Of a stretch of 64,000 bases of DNA, positions 18,852 through 28,454 are shown in pieces. The DNA is from Neiella holothuriorum (GTDB lineage Bacteria > Pseudomonadota > Gammaproteobacteria > Enterobacterales > Neiellaceae). The position numbers were made by a program, and so were the translations under genes. The notes under the pieces were generated by a model that searched no databases, was not told the origin of the DNA, and worked only from the letters and a program-made list of their open reading frames with translations. The stretch spans positions 32,965 through 96,964 of the forward strand of contig NZ_JAHZSS010000018.1 of the NCBI RefSeq assembly GCF_019457915.1, read 5' to 3'. Each line of letters begins with the position of its first letter. Position 1 is the first letter of the stretch.

Positions 18852-21347
18852 CTAAAGTGGCTGCGGTTGGCCTAAATAAAAACCTTGTAAGTAGTCCACG
18901 CCTAGTTCTTCAACCACGTTACAAACCGCCTCTGAATGGACGAATTCAGCAACCGTTTTAATGTTCATATCAGCAAACAACTTGGCCATATTCGACACAA
19001 TTAAGCGCTGCCGCTGATTACGATCGATATTGCGAATCAAACTGCCATCAAACTTAATGACATCAGGCTCTAGCATCAGGATCTCATCAATATTGGAATA
19101 GCCAGAGCCAAAATCATCGATGATTAATCGGGTGCCAAGTCGGCGCAGCGCCGAGCAAATATTTTTCAAATGCAGGTAGTCTTCAATTGCCTCGGTTTCA
19201 ACGATTTCAATGCCCAATGCAGTTGGGTTTTTGAGTTGACCAATACGCTGCAGTAACAGTTGCATGGTGTGATCGTTTTGCAGATCTTGAGGTGCCAAGT
19301 TAATGGAATAGCGCTGGCCGGTCGCATCCATAAGTTGACATGCTTGCTCGATGATCTGCCGACTTAATCGGCTGTATAAGTGGGTATCTTGGATCGCGCT
19401 AAGGAATTCGCCGGGGCTAATGATTCGGCCCTTATTGTTAATTCGTACCAAGCATTCGGTTGATGCTTGCTGACGACTACCGGCATGGAAAATGGGCTGG
19501 CCGAAGATGCACACTTGCTCCGCAGAGAGCGCCTTATTGACGATACACAGCGCATTGATGTGGTGTTCGACCTTGTTGTTGGAGCGATAGAGTTCATCGG
19601 CTGTGCACACGACTGTGTTGCGCTGCATGGCTCGGCGGCGTGCCTCCTGAGCTTTTAAAACTAAATCATGGCCTTTGCCACCTTGCTGTTTGATGTCGAG
19701 GTAATCCGCCACACCCGCGGTCAGCGTTAAGTTCAGCATCACCCCATTGATTTCATGTTCCACATTGAGCGGCTCTGACTCTAGCTCTTCAATTAGGTAT
19801 TCAATGGAGCGGGCAAGGCTGGCGGTCATGTCATCACTCACTTTATGCAAGGTGATGACCCATTCGCTCGGCCCTGTGGAGTAAAGTTGGCCGGTTTGTG
19901 GGTAGTCAGCAACCCAACGTTGCAGCTCTTCGGACACCTTTCGTAGTGCAATATCCCCAATATGGTGACTATAAAACTCGTTAATTGCCGCTAGGTTGGT
20001 CAGCCGAATAGCTACGGCGTGGGTAATGTCCTGTAGAACTTCACAACTGGCTTGCAATGCCATGTGATTGGGAAGCCCAGTGAGTGCATCTATTTTTAAC
20101 GACGCCAGCAGTTGTTGGTTTTTGTTTTCAACTTGTTGTTCTAAGTTCACCGTCATGGTTTCGAGATCGCCTAACGACCGACGAATCATATAGAACAAGT
20201 GCGTTAACGAGCTGTGTTGATCGTAAGACTGTGCCTGCTCTGGTTGCGCCTGTGGCGACTCTGATAAGGCCAAGTAAGTCAGCGTGTGATGGTGCGACTG
20301 CGGGCGCTGAATGCCAGAAAATTCACCATGGCAATAAAAACCAGCGGTAGACGCAATGGCCGCAAATGGTGTCAGTTCGCTGGTGTCACCAAAAGCTAGC
20401 TGCGCGCGCGATGCACAGTTGTATATAAAAATGCTCTGCGGTTGGTAGTTTGTCAGCTGGCGAATATTGTCTTGCTTGTGTTGTTCGGTTAATGACGGAT
20501 GGCTATACACAAACCACACCGATTCACCTTCCGTAATCCCTTCGCTGAAGCTGATGCTGCCATCGTCATGAATGAGCGTTGGTTTGATGATTTTGTGGCT
20601 GCGGTGTTCATCGCTCATTAGCGGAAAGTCAGCAATTGCTTCGAGTGACACCGGTTGACCGCCATTGAGGTAATGGCAGTATTGCTCGTAGGCAGTACGC
20701 TCACCAATGCGGTACAAGCGCTCGCCCTGACTGAACCCTGCCGCATGGGCACGACCAATTGGAAACCATTCGCTAAACGCATTATTAACCGCGGTTAGTT
20801 GCTCTGAGCACAAACTGACGGCAACAGCCGCTTGATGGTGTATTTGATCATTGAGCAGTACCCAAGAGCCTGAAGGAATAGGGGCAGCCTGACCGCCGGC
20901 AATAATTAATTGCTGATCTGGTGAACTTAAGCCGTGCCAAAAAGCTTCGTCATTATACGCGGCATCATCTGCGAACAGGATCAACGCTTTGGTATCGGGT
21001 GTTATGAGCTGCTGAGCCAGCTGTTGTCCTACGCTCGCGATGTCGTCATCTAATTCATGGAATGCCACTTTTAATGTGGTGTGTTCAAAACATGAAACCA
21101 CCACGGTGATGCCATGCTCTTGCGCCTCCCCCTCAGCCAATGATTGCTGACTGCTGGCGCCTATGATGTGCGCATCGGGCCAGTGTTCATGTAAAAGCTG
21201 GGCGTAGGCCAACGCGTTATCGGCATAGTCGTATGCGAATAGTTGAATGAGGAGCGCCGAGTGGTGCGCAGGTAAGTGGGCTGATACTTGTGGTAACCAG
21301 TCCAGCAATTGCTCAATGCTTTCGATGTGACATGACTTGCTTTGCAC
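18852..21347 (-). CDS. FIST sensor / degenerate GGDEF / EAL protein
   Basis: A cytoplasmic 831-residue protein. FIST_N and FIST_C sensory domains (about 1-360) bind small ligands, possibly amino acids. A GGDEF domain begins with KIDALTGLPNHMALQ, but its active site reads GPSEW instead of GGDEF, so cyclase activity is unlikely. The EAL domain has ECLVR instead of EALVR, yet retains NLAPQDL, DDFGSGYSN, IKFDGSLI and the terminal YLQGFYLGQP, so phosphodiesterase activity remains possible. The GTG at 21347 is chosen because AGGGA precedes it. The longer frame begins with TTG at 21410 without a ribosome site. Confidence 0.85.
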   Translation of the reverse strand: MQSKSCHIESIEQLLDWLPQVSAHLPAHHSALLIQLFAYDYADNALAYAQLLHEHWPDAHIIGASSQQSLAEGEAQEHGITVVVSCFEHTTLKVAFHELDDDIASVGQQLAQQLITPDTKALILFADDAAYNDEAFWHGLSSPDQQLIIAGGQAAPIPSGSWVLLNDQIHHQAAVAVSLCSEQLTAVNNAFSEWFPIGRAHAAGFSQGERLYRIGERTAYEQYCHYLNGGQPVSLEAIADFPLMSDEHRSHKIIKPTLIHDDGSISFSEGITEGESVWFVYSHPSLTEQHKQDNIRQLTNYQPQSIFIYNCASRAQLAFGDTSELTPFAAIASTAGFYCHGEFSGIQRPQSHHHTLTYLALSESPQAQPEQAQSYDQHSSLTHLFYMIRRSLGDLETMTVNLEQQVENKNQQLLASLKIDALTGLPNHMALQASCEVLQDITHAVAIRLTNLAAINEFYSHHIGDIALRKVSEELQRWVADYPQTGQLYSTGPSEWVITLHKVSDDMTASLARSIEYLIEELESEPLNVEHEINGVMLNLTLTAGVADYLDIKQQGGKGHDLVLKAQEARRRAMQRNTVVCTADELYRSNNKVEHHINALCIVNKALSAEQVCIFGQPIFHAGSRQQASTECLVRINNKGRIISPGEFLSAIQDTHLYSRLSRQIIEQACQLMDATGQRYSINLAPQDLQNDHTMQLLLQRIGQLKNPTALGIEIVETEAIEDYLHLKNICSALRRLGTRLIIDDFGSGYSNIDEILMLEPDVIKFDGSLIRNIDRNQRQRLIVSNMAKLFADMNIKTVAEFVHSEAVCNVVEELGVDYLQGFYLGQPQPL

Positions 21348-21575
21348 GTGCGCGTTCCCTATGACAGCGTTGGGAGTACAGACGATAATGGCATGCAATG
21401 ATACCGCCAATATGAAAATTTGATTGGCTCGGGATCACTGTTTTGTCGATTGCTTTGCTGGTTTGACCGGTGGTGGATAAACCCTCTGCCAATCCGCTGT
21501 TGTAGGTCAATTTTTATTGTTTGTTGATGAACTACCTTCAATGGCAAATGGCGTCTCACATCAAGGAGAACTCCG

Positions 21576-23138
21576 ATGCCGAGAATACCTTATCGCAACG
21601 CTTGGCTAGTGGCTTTAGTGTTGGCTTGCTTGGCCGCAGTTGCACCGATTTATTGCCAAGCCCAAGCCCAAGCCCAAGCCCAAGCCCAAGCCCAAGCCCA
21701 AGCCCAAGCCCAAGCTGGGCCCGTTGTGCTGCCGAGTGAGAAAGAATGGCGCCATCATATCGACCACAATTTAGTACGTTTTTGGATGCAGCCTGAAGCG
21801 TATGGCGAGCCTGTTGGCAATTTTCCAACGTTTCGCTGCTTTGATGGTCAGTTGCCAGATTTGAACAACCTGTGCGATGCCTTGAATCAACCTTGGATCA
21901 AACCCTTGCTTGGGCGTCAATATACGCGGATGTTGTCTCGGCAAACCTTTACCTATGGCGTGATTTACCACCTCACCGGTGATGTAAAAGCGTTGGCGCT
22001 TGCCAAAGCTGGCGTTGACTACCTGCTGGCCCAGCATCGTGATGAGACAAATGGCGGCTTTGTGAGTTATCTAGAGAATGGTGAGGCAGGATCGAAGTGG
22101 CAACAACGAAGCACTCAAGATCAAGCGTACGCATTGCTCGGACTGGCTTTTTATTATTACCTCACGCGCGATCCTATCGTGGAAAATGTGCTTATCGAGA
22201 CCCAGGCGTTTATTTTCGACAAGTACCGCAACCAGCAGAAAAACGAACTCTACTGGGTGATACGCGACAGCGATGAACAAAGCGCTAAACAGCAAGAGCT
22301 GGTGGCGCAACTCGATCAGATCAATGCCTATATGCTGCTGGTGGCGCCATTGCTGCCAGAGCCACATCAAGCCAAATGGAATGCCGACTTGGCTTGGCTG
22401 ACGGGAGTGTTGATGAACCAATACCATAGTGCAGAAGAAATGCGATTTTGGGGAGGCATTCACCACCCGGCGGCGAAAGCTAGTTTTGGCCGACATAATG
22501 ACTATGGCCACACCGTGAAAGGCTATTGGATGGTTTACTTGGCGGCTGACTACCTCAAGCTCAATGACTGGAAACAACAAGCCGAGCGTGGAATACGGTT
22601 AACGCTTGACCGCGCGACCAATTACATGGCGATTAAAACCCTGTCTGATCCGGAATATCGCAAGATGCTGTCGGATATTTACGGCGAAGATGGTGAGTTT
22701 ATGATTTGGCGCGGTGATGAAAATGCTATGTATGCTTCGTGGTGGCAATGGGCGGAGCTCGATCAAGCGGCGGTAACCTTGGCGCTTTTTGATCCTTCTC
22801 TTTTGCAATACCTGACTCACACACTCGATGGGTTTGTTCGCTTTCGTATGGACCCAGAATACGGTGAAGAAAGGTTTGGTAAACAACACCACTGGAAAAA
22901 TGGCTACCACACCTTAGAGCATGCCTTGATTTCTTATCTTGGCCTTCAGCAATTTGCTGGCGAGCCAGCAACACTATATTTTGCATTGCCGAAAAGCTTT
23001 AAGGGAACGGTCGCCCCCTATTTTTTCAAAGCCAAAGAAAAATCGGTCATGCCGTTACCAGCTGCACCAGAGCAACCAAAATTTAATCGCCAGCGTGTTC
23101 AATTTCACTCAATTTATGCGGTTGACGATTTAAAGTAG
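21576..23138 (+). CDS. Exported AGE-family (N-acylglucosamine/cellobiose 2-epimerase-like) protein
   Basis: A 520-residue protein with a signal sequence (about 1-27: basic start, ALVLACLAAVAPIYC) followed by ten QA repeats. It has an (alpha/alpha)6-barrel-type AGE sequence: YGHTVKGYW (about 310), ASWWQWAELDQAAVTL (about 388) and HHWKNGYHTLEHALIS (about 433). Two active-site histidine positions of the family are kept, while the MNTHLHVLEA segment of epimerases is replaced by DQINAYMLLV, so activity on free sugars is uncertain. A good AAGGAG site precedes the ATG. It is upstream and convergent with the GH43 gene. Periplasmic location is inferred. Confidence 0.75.
   Translation: MPRIPYRNAWLVALVLACLAAVAPIYCQAQAQAQAQAQAQAQAQAQAGPVVLPSEKEWRHHIDHNLVRFWMQPEAYGEPVGNFPTFRCFDGQLPDLNNLCDALNQPWIKPLLGRQYTRMLSRQTFTYGVIYHLTGDVKALALAKAGVDYLLAQHRDETNGGFVSYLENGEAGSKWQQRSTQDQAYALLGLAFYYYLTRDPIVENVLIETQAFIFDKYRNQQKNELYWVIRDSDEQSAKQQELVAQLDQINAYMLLVAPLLPEPHQAKWNADLAWLTGVLMNQYHSAEEMRFWGGIHHPAAKASFGRHNDYGHTVKGYWMVYLAADYLKLNDWKQQAERGIRLTLDRATNYMAIKTLSDPEYRKMLSDIYGEDGEFMIWRGDENAMYASWWQWAELDQAAVTLALFDPSLLQYLTHTLDGFVRFRMDPEYGEERFGKQHHWKNGYHTLEHALISYLGLQQFAGEPATLYFALPKSFKGTVAPYFFKAKEKSVMPLPAAPEQPKFNRQRVQFHSIYAVDDLK
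21657..21716 (+). repeat. Hexanucleotide microsatellite encoding (Gln-Ala)10
   Basis: Ten perfect or near-perfect copies of CAAGCC (the last is CAAGCT) lie in frame just after the signal peptide of the AGE-family protein. Because the unit is 6 bp, slippage would change linker length in steps of two residues without a frameshift. The repeat produces a spurious Leu-Gly frame on the other strand. Confidence 0.97.
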
Positions 23139-23196
23139 CGTGCTCAACGTTGTGTTTGAAAGAAATGGCGGCTGTGCTGGTACCGCCATTTCTGCA

Positions 23197-24822
23197 TTAA
23201 TCCCAATCGGCATCAGGGCGCACTTGATAATCGAGGTAATCGAAGTCCGCATGCAATTGCTGGCCACTAACATCACAAACAAATAAGCCGACGAATGTTC
23301 CCGTAAAGCGGAAGGTATCTGAGCCGCCTTCATCGGACATCGGTGTGCTATTTAGGCGAGGGCCAATGGCGTGCCAGTTTATGCCATCAAGGGAGTAGCT
23401 AAACTGATACCACTGCTTTTCTAGCGAGACCTTCAGATACACGCGCCCGTTACTCTCAATGGTGACTTCTGGCAGTTCGTCGTATTGATCATCTTGATAT
23501 TGCACGATTTGCAGCACTGTCTGGCCGTCATCATTCAGGGTTTGCTTGAGGAAGTAGTGACCGGTTCGGGCGTAATAAACAACGAGGCCAGCCATTTGCA
23601 AAAAGCTTGATGGCGAAAATTCCATTGCGGTTTCTACGCTGGCGTAAAACGCTTGTAGACGGCGAGCCACTAAGCTTTGTTGGTAGCGCGAATATAAATA
23701 GTGACGGCCTCGCAAACGCAGGTAACCGGGCCGCTCGATCAAACTGCCCCAAGTTTCCGTAAAGGGCTCTCGTAAGGTTTGATAGTCAATGCCTAGATTA
23801 GGGTTATCAAAGTCATCTCGGCCGGTAGTGGCAGGCCAAGGCTGAGTGGGGAGATTGGGCGCCGGAACTTTCACCAATGGTGTGTTTCCACCACTTTCTA
23901 AATAAGGCCAGCCATCGCGCCATTGGATCTTTTGAAGACAAGATTCGCGACCGAGAATGCTATGCCCATGGCCCCACTTCGGAATGAATTGATGCCCCTC
24001 AGGGTTCTTGATTTGTCGCCCTGAGAGGTGGGTCATATACCACTCGCCGGCTTGTGTTTGGAAGAAGAAACCATGACCTGCACGCTGCAACTCGGCATGC
24101 TCTTTAAAGCGTGACGTTAGCATTGGATTATTGGGGTGGATCTCATATGGCCCGGTGAGCGAACGTGATCGGCAAACCGTCACAGCATGGTGAATGCCTG
24201 TGCCTCCTTCGGCGGTGACCAAGTAGTAGTAACCGTCCTTTTTGAGAATTTGTGGTCCTTCGGTACAGCCAAGCTCAGTGCCTGCAAAAATCTTCCTCAG
24301 CGGGCCTTTTAGTTGCTCGGTGTCGGCATCAAATTCTTGCAGTACGATGCCGCCAAAATAATTCGTGTGTTTGCGTCCATCCCACAACATGTTAACCATG
24401 TATTTTTTGCCATCATCGTCATGGAACAAGGACGGATCAAAGCCATAGTTGCCGATCGAAATCGGCTCGCTCCACGGGCCTTCAATCTGCTCTGCGGTCA
24501 CCACAAAACAGGGCGTTGCCATCCAACTACCACCGCGACAGCTGTGAACATTGCTAAAGCACAGCCAAAATTTACCGTCGGCATGAGATAGGGTCGGTGC
24601 GTAAACGCCCTCTGAATTATCTATGCCAATCATATTCAGGTGGGCAAGTGTATCTAAGGGGTGCTTCAACAAACGCCAATTGATCAAATCGGTTGAATGA
24701 TGGATTTGAATGCCGGGAAACCATTCGAAGGTTGAGGTGGCGATGTAGTAATCATCACCCACGCGGCAGATAGATGGATCAGGATTAAAGCCGCGGATCA
24801 CCGGATTTGTTATTAACGTCAT
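23197..24822 (-). CDS. GH43 beta-xylosidase / alpha-arabinofuranosidase
   Basis: A 541-residue glycoside hydrolase without signal peptide, so probably cytoplasmic. The N-terminal five-bladed propeller has NPVIRGFNPDPSICRVGDDY (catalytic-base Asp in the NPDPS segment), YGFDPSLFHDDDGKKYM, and the acid Glu in CTEGPQILKKDGYYYL (about 203). A C-terminal beta-sandwich (about 330-541, with YSLDGINWHAIGP) is typical of XynB-type xylosidases. It acts on xylo-oligosaccharides or arabinosides. It is divergent from the AraC regulator next to it, its probable controller. Confidence 0.9.
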   Translation of the reverse strand: MTLITNPVIRGFNPDPSICRVGDDYYIATSTFEWFPGIQIHHSTDLINWRLLKHPLDTLAHLNMIGIDNSEGVYAPTLSHADGKFWLCFSNVHSCRGGSWMATPCFVVTAEQIEGPWSEPISIGNYGFDPSLFHDDDGKKYMVNMLWDGRKHTNYFGGIVLQEFDADTEQLKGPLRKIFAGTELGCTEGPQILKKDGYYYLVTAEGGTGIHHAVTVCRSRSLTGPYEIHPNNPMLTSRFKEHAELQRAGHGFFFQTQAGEWYMTHLSGRQIKNPEGHQFIPKWGHGHSILGRESCLQKIQWRDGWPYLESGGNTPLVKVPAPNLPTQPWPATTGRDDFDNPNLGIDYQTLREPFTETWGSLIERPGYLRLRGRHYLYSRYQQSLVARRLQAFYASVETAMEFSPSSFLQMAGLVVYYARTGHYFLKQTLNDDGQTVLQIVQYQDDQYDELPEVTIESNGRVYLKVSLEKQWYQFSYSLDGINWHAIGPRLNSTPMSDEGGSDTFRFTGTFVGLFVCDVSGQQLHADFDYLDYQVRPDADWD

Positions 24823-24924
24823 GATTGTTCCTTTTGATGGCGATCATAAGGCTATTGCGTTGGTGTCTGGCAATCTGTATTAAAATAGCTAATTAATATA
24901 ATTAAATTGCTAAATGGAGGCGCT

Positions 24925-25794
24925 GTGACACCGGTTAGTTTTGAAAATGTTCATTTGCCAGTGGCAACCCATTACGGCTTTCGACACTATCAACAGGATT
25001 CGGAGCAAAGGGTTGAAGTGGCGCCTCATTTTCATTTGATGTACGAGTTGATGTGGTTCAGAAAGGTGTCTGGCTCGATTCGAATCAATGAGCAGCGTTA
25101 TGAAATTGGAGCTAATTCGTTGCTGTTCGTACCGTCGCTTTTAGTCCATGACATGCGCACAGACGCAGCTCGGCAAGAGTTTTTTTTATTGCAGTACAGC
25201 GCGGATTTATATGCCGATTTAAGTTTATTGCCGCAGCAGCAACCCTTGTTAATGCCTCTGGTGCAAACGTTGACTGGCACCGATGCTCAGCACTTAGATC
25301 ACCTTGCTAGCTGGCTTGGCGAACTTGATAACGGTCCTGAACAGTTGTCATTGAAGCAAAGTGTCATGCGCACCTTGTTGTTATTGGTTGGTCAGCTACA
25401 ACAGGCGTACGCCAGTCGCCATAAACACGCGGCCCATCAGCAGCACAGTTGCTCCAAAATATTGCCGTTAATTCAACGATTAGAATCAGATAGTCAAATT
25501 CACTTAACGCTTGATCAAGCGGCTGATTTTTCCGGTATGTCGCGCTATCACTTTTCCCGCAGTTTCAAGAAATTACTTGGGCAAAACTTTAAGGATTACC
25601 TGCTGAAGCGGAAGCTCAGTGCTGCCGTTAGTTTATTGGTGAATTCACAACTGACCATTGCCGAAATTGCTTATCGCTGCGAATTTACCGATAGCGCTTA
25701 TTTTTGCGCCAAATTCAAACAGCAGATGGGACAAACCCCGCGTCAATTTCGTAGCAACATTTTGCAGGCGAATGAGTTTGCGGCCTCGTATTGA
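24925..25794 (+). CDS. AraC-family regulator with cupin-like sensor domain
   Basis: A 289-residue regulator. The N-terminal sugar-binding domain (about 15-110, with HFHLMYELMWFRKVSGSI) precedes two C-terminal helix-turn-helix motifs (about 188-285) with LDQAADFSGMSRYHFSRSFK and IAEIAYRCEFTDSAYFCAKF. GTG at 24925 follows GGAGG and is preferred to the TTG at 24907. It is divergent from the GH43 gene across about 100 bp and very likely controls it. Confidence 0.88.
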   Translation: MTPVSFENVHLPVATHYGFRHYQQDSEQRVEVAPHFHLMYELMWFRKVSGSIRINEQRYEIGANSLLFVPSLLVHDMRTDAARQEFFLLQYSADLYADLSLLPQQQPLLMPLVQTLTGTDAQHLDHLASWLGELDNGPEQLSLKQSVMRTLLLLVGQLQQAYASRHKHAAHQQHSCSKILPLIQRLESDSQIHLTLDQAADFSGMSRYHFSRSFKKLLGQNFKDYLLKRKLSAAVSLLVNSQLTIAEIAYRCEFTDSAYFCAKFKQQMGQTPRQFRSNILQANEFAASY

Positions 25795-25814
25795 GACCGC
25801 AACCTTGCAACGGA

Positions 25815-27524
25815 TTATTTGGCGTCAACAACCTGGTCGTCATTGTCCTTTTCAGAGCCACTTTCGTTGTCTGTATTATGGGTGTGGTAAATATGAACAT
25901 CGCGCTGTGGGAACGGAATATTGATCCCTTCTTCATCAAACTTGAGTTTGATCTGACGAGTTAAATCCCAGTATACGTCCCAATAATTTTCGGTACGGAC
26001 CCAAGGACGAACCCAGAAATCAACTGACGACTCACCAAGATTCGCGAGTTTAATGACCGGCTCCGGATGTTTCAGTACATGCTCGTGAGCTTTAACCACT
26101 TCTGCAATGGCTCGTTCGGCTTTGGCGATGTCATCCTTGTAGCCAATGCCAAAAATCAAATCAACGCGGCGCACGCGTTCGGCTGTGACGTTAGTGATTA
26201 CATCCTCCCAAATCTTGTTGTTGGGCACGATGATGCGCTGATTATCAATGGTTTTGATGGTGGCATTAACCAAGCTCAATTTTTCAACGGTGCCGGATAC
26301 GCCACCGGCTTTGACCATGTCATTAACGTCGAATGGTCGATAAATCAGGATCATTAAGCCCGAAGCGAAGTTCGACAGCGTTCCTTGTAAAGCAAAACCA
26401 ATCACAATACCGGCAACACCGAAACCGGCCAGTAGCGGCGCAACTTCGAATCCGGCTTGCCCTAGCGCAACCAAGATGCCAAACACCATAATGATTTTGT
26501 GCGCGATGGAAGCAAAAAACTCCTGAAGTAGCTTAGATAAATTCAGTTTGGAGTTGCTGGTGGCTTTAAATACCAGTTTGCGAGCGGTTTGAGCGACAAA
26601 ATGAAATGCCACTAGAATGGCCACGATCACAATCAATTTGAACAAAAGGTTGGGGCCAAAATCGAGGAATGCCGTCCATAGTTTTGATGACCAGCGAGAC
26701 ACCAAGCGTGAGATGACGTTGATATTAAAAATGTCTTCGGTAACGGCGCCAGTACTGGCAATTAACGCTTCTTTGTATCGACTGGTATTGGTCCCTAACT
26801 GATCGAGCAGCTGAACGGTAAGGGCCAGGGAGGCATTATTACTGTCAATTTTTTCATGATATGCGCGAATGGCCGTATCAAGGTGCTCTAGCTCTGAACT
26901 CAAGGCTTCTGATTTCTCTTCGGCGAGTTGAGTCAATTGCTGTTCAGAGTAAATAAGCAACAGGCTTATGTCGTCTGCACGAGCGATCAAGGCCTTAGTA
27001 AAGTTGTTGCGTTCACTGCTGGTTGTTAACCCCACTTTGTCTTGCCACGCAATATTTTGCATGGTGAAGCTCAACATGGAATCGAGGCGCTGCTGCAAAT
27101 GGGCCATTTGAGATTCCCAATCGAGCAATTCCCCACTGTCTTTGGTCGAGCGTTTTTCACGCTCTTCATCAATGTGTTTCTCGAGTTCAATGAGGGCATT
27201 TCTTGCTGCCGATGCTTGCTCTTCGAGAATGTCTTTAACGGATTTCAGCTGCGCCGCTGATAACGAGGCAATTGTTTCCTGATCGCCCAACAACTCATCC
27301 ATCTGAACTTGCTGTTGACTCACTATTTGCTGAACTCTAAGCCGGATCAGCAACCGTTGTTCGCCCGTCGCTTTGACAGGGTGATTAATGTAGCGGGTGA
27401 GGCGTTCGTGTTGTTCTTCGAGCTGACTGATTTGGCTGTCGATGTCTGTGGCCGCGATCGAAGTTGAAGCGATAAAAAGGCTGATGGCCGTGAGGGCTAG
27501 CCATTGATAGCAATAACGAATCAT
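25815..27524 (-). CDS. MscS-family mechanosensitive channel with long periplasmic domain
   Basis: A 569-residue inner-membrane channel. A signal peptide (MIRYCYQWLALTAISLFIAS) is followed by a coiled-coil-rich periplasmic region (about 25-260), then membrane helices and the MscS pore helix with the small-residue pattern LAGFGVAGIVIGFALQGTLSNFASG (about 370-395, given as a family landmark), and a C-terminal cytoplasmic domain. ATG at 27524 is chosen by a good AAGGA and the signal peptide. It probably relieves osmotic pressure. It converges on the AraC gene. Confidence 0.88.
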   Translation of the reverse strand: MIRYCYQWLALTAISLFIASTSIAATDIDSQISQLEEQHERLTRYINHPVKATGEQRLLIRLRVQQIVSQQQVQMDELLGDQETIASLSAAQLKSVKDILEEQASAARNALIELEKHIDEEREKRSTKDSGELLDWESQMAHLQQRLDSMLSFTMQNIAWQDKVGLTTSSERNNFTKALIARADDISLLLIYSEQQLTQLAEEKSEALSSELEHLDTAIRAYHEKIDSNNASLALTVQLLDQLGTNTSRYKEALIASTGAVTEDIFNINVISRLVSRWSSKLWTAFLDFGPNLLFKLIVIVAILVAFHFVAQTARKLVFKATSNSKLNLSKLLQEFFASIAHKIIMVFGILVALGQAGFEVAPLLAGFGVAGIVIGFALQGTLSNFASGLMILIYRPFDVNDMVKAGGVSGTVEKLSLVNATIKTIDNQRIIVPNNKIWEDVITNVTAERVRRVDLIFGIGYKDDIAKAERAIAEVVKAHEHVLKHPEPVIKLANLGESSVDFWVRPWVRTENYWDVYWDLTRQIKLKFDEEGINIPFPQRDVHIYHTHNTDNESGSEKDNDDQVVDAK

Positions 27525-28021
27525 TGAGCATCCTTGGTAAAAATCGTTTGTCACTGAGTCTAGTATCGAAGAAAAACAAAAAAAAACGACATCTAACTCA
27601 CTATTTTTAGTGACTTTGTCATTGGGCCGTTTTGTTTTGGCTAAATCGTTGTGGAACAGGTATACGAGATTAAGTGCTGGCGGTAAACCTTGCTAAGCGA
27701 ATTTACACTGATATAGCTCGTCGCACTTAACGCAATACGCCCAATTCTTTCTGAGAGCGGGGCGCCAATGCGAATTGTTGACGTGTTATCGGCCCACAAA
27801 GCCGTAACCGAATTGGTTGCTAAATAAGCGGTTTCAGGGAAAGAGAGCTGTAATTTAGTGTTTCAACCTCGGGAAGGGGAGGAAAAATGGATACGTAAAC
27901 GGCTTTAATGTAAGCATTGTCGGGTCCCATTCTTATTCATAAGATACTTCTAAGTTGTTGCTAAAAGGCAATATTTACGCTCCGAAATAGTGGCGGTAGT
28001 CGCATAGAAATCCGCACTTAC

Positions 28022-28035
28022 TGAAATCGTTTTCA
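28022..28035. promoter_or_regulatory. LacI-type operator 1 (TonB receptor promoter region)
   Basis: TGAAATCGTTTTCA; identical to the sites at 40856 and 47832 and the reverse complement of 41155. The CG centre flanked by A/T-rich arms is characteristic of LacI-family operators. Confidence 0.75.
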
Positions 28036-28137
28036 TTAAATTAGCGAAAAATTGAACAATTTTACGGGTGTCGAATCAATTGGTTTTTCTCGTTTCGCGT
28101 TAAAAAGACATCGAGCCACGTCATTGTAAAGTGATCT

Positions 28138-28151
28138 AGATAACGTTTTCA
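28138..28151. promoter_or_regulatory. LacI-type operator 2 (TonB receptor promoter region)
   Basis: AGATAACGTTTTCA; identical to the site at 28324. Confidence 0.65.
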
Positions 28152-28323
28152 TTGATTGGTTGGCATGGTTTTGCGTTACTGTAATGCTCTGTAATTAAAG
28201 GGTTTAAATTTAAATTAAACAAAAACGTAACCGACCTCACACTATTCCATAACTAGAATGTTTGACATTCTTAATGCCTAGATACCAGAATCTATTTAGT
28301 TCGCAGGCTCGAAAAACGAACAA

Positions 28324-28337
28324 AGATAACGTTTTCA
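28324..28337. promoter_or_regulatory. LacI-type operator 3 (TonB receptor promoter region)
   Basis: AGATAACGTTTTCA, 118 bp before the receptor start; identical to operator 2. Confidence 0.7.
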
Positions 28338-28454
28338 GGTCAACGGCTCGCCAACTATTAAATAAAGAGTCGGTAAACGCGAACCATACAAAGAACAGTG
28401 AACCGGTTTGCTTCTTGGAGCAGTTCTGAGAGGGGATCAGAAAGGGATCAAAAG

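Larger units (their letters stand above)
27525..28454. other. 930-bp regulatory region upstream of the TonB receptor
   Basis: No coding frame is convincing here. It holds three LacI-type operators (28022, 28138, 28324), the last two identical. The region is AT-rich and unusually long for a single promoter, so multiple start sites or an untranslated leader are possible. Confidence 0.6.

Noticed and set aside
21657..21716. Tandem repeat as a CRISPR-like array.
   Set aside because: The unit is 6 bp without spacers and lies in a coding frame.
21556..21828. Minus-strand frame with a run of Leu-Gly repeats opposite the AGE gene.
   Set aside because: It is the shadow of the CAAGCC hexanucleotide repeat; the plus-strand frame has signal peptide, ribosome site and family motifs.
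24823..24924. LacI-type operator between GH43 and AraC genes.
   Set aside because: No TGAAAWCGWTTTCA-like site is present, so this pair is not placed in the LacI regulon.
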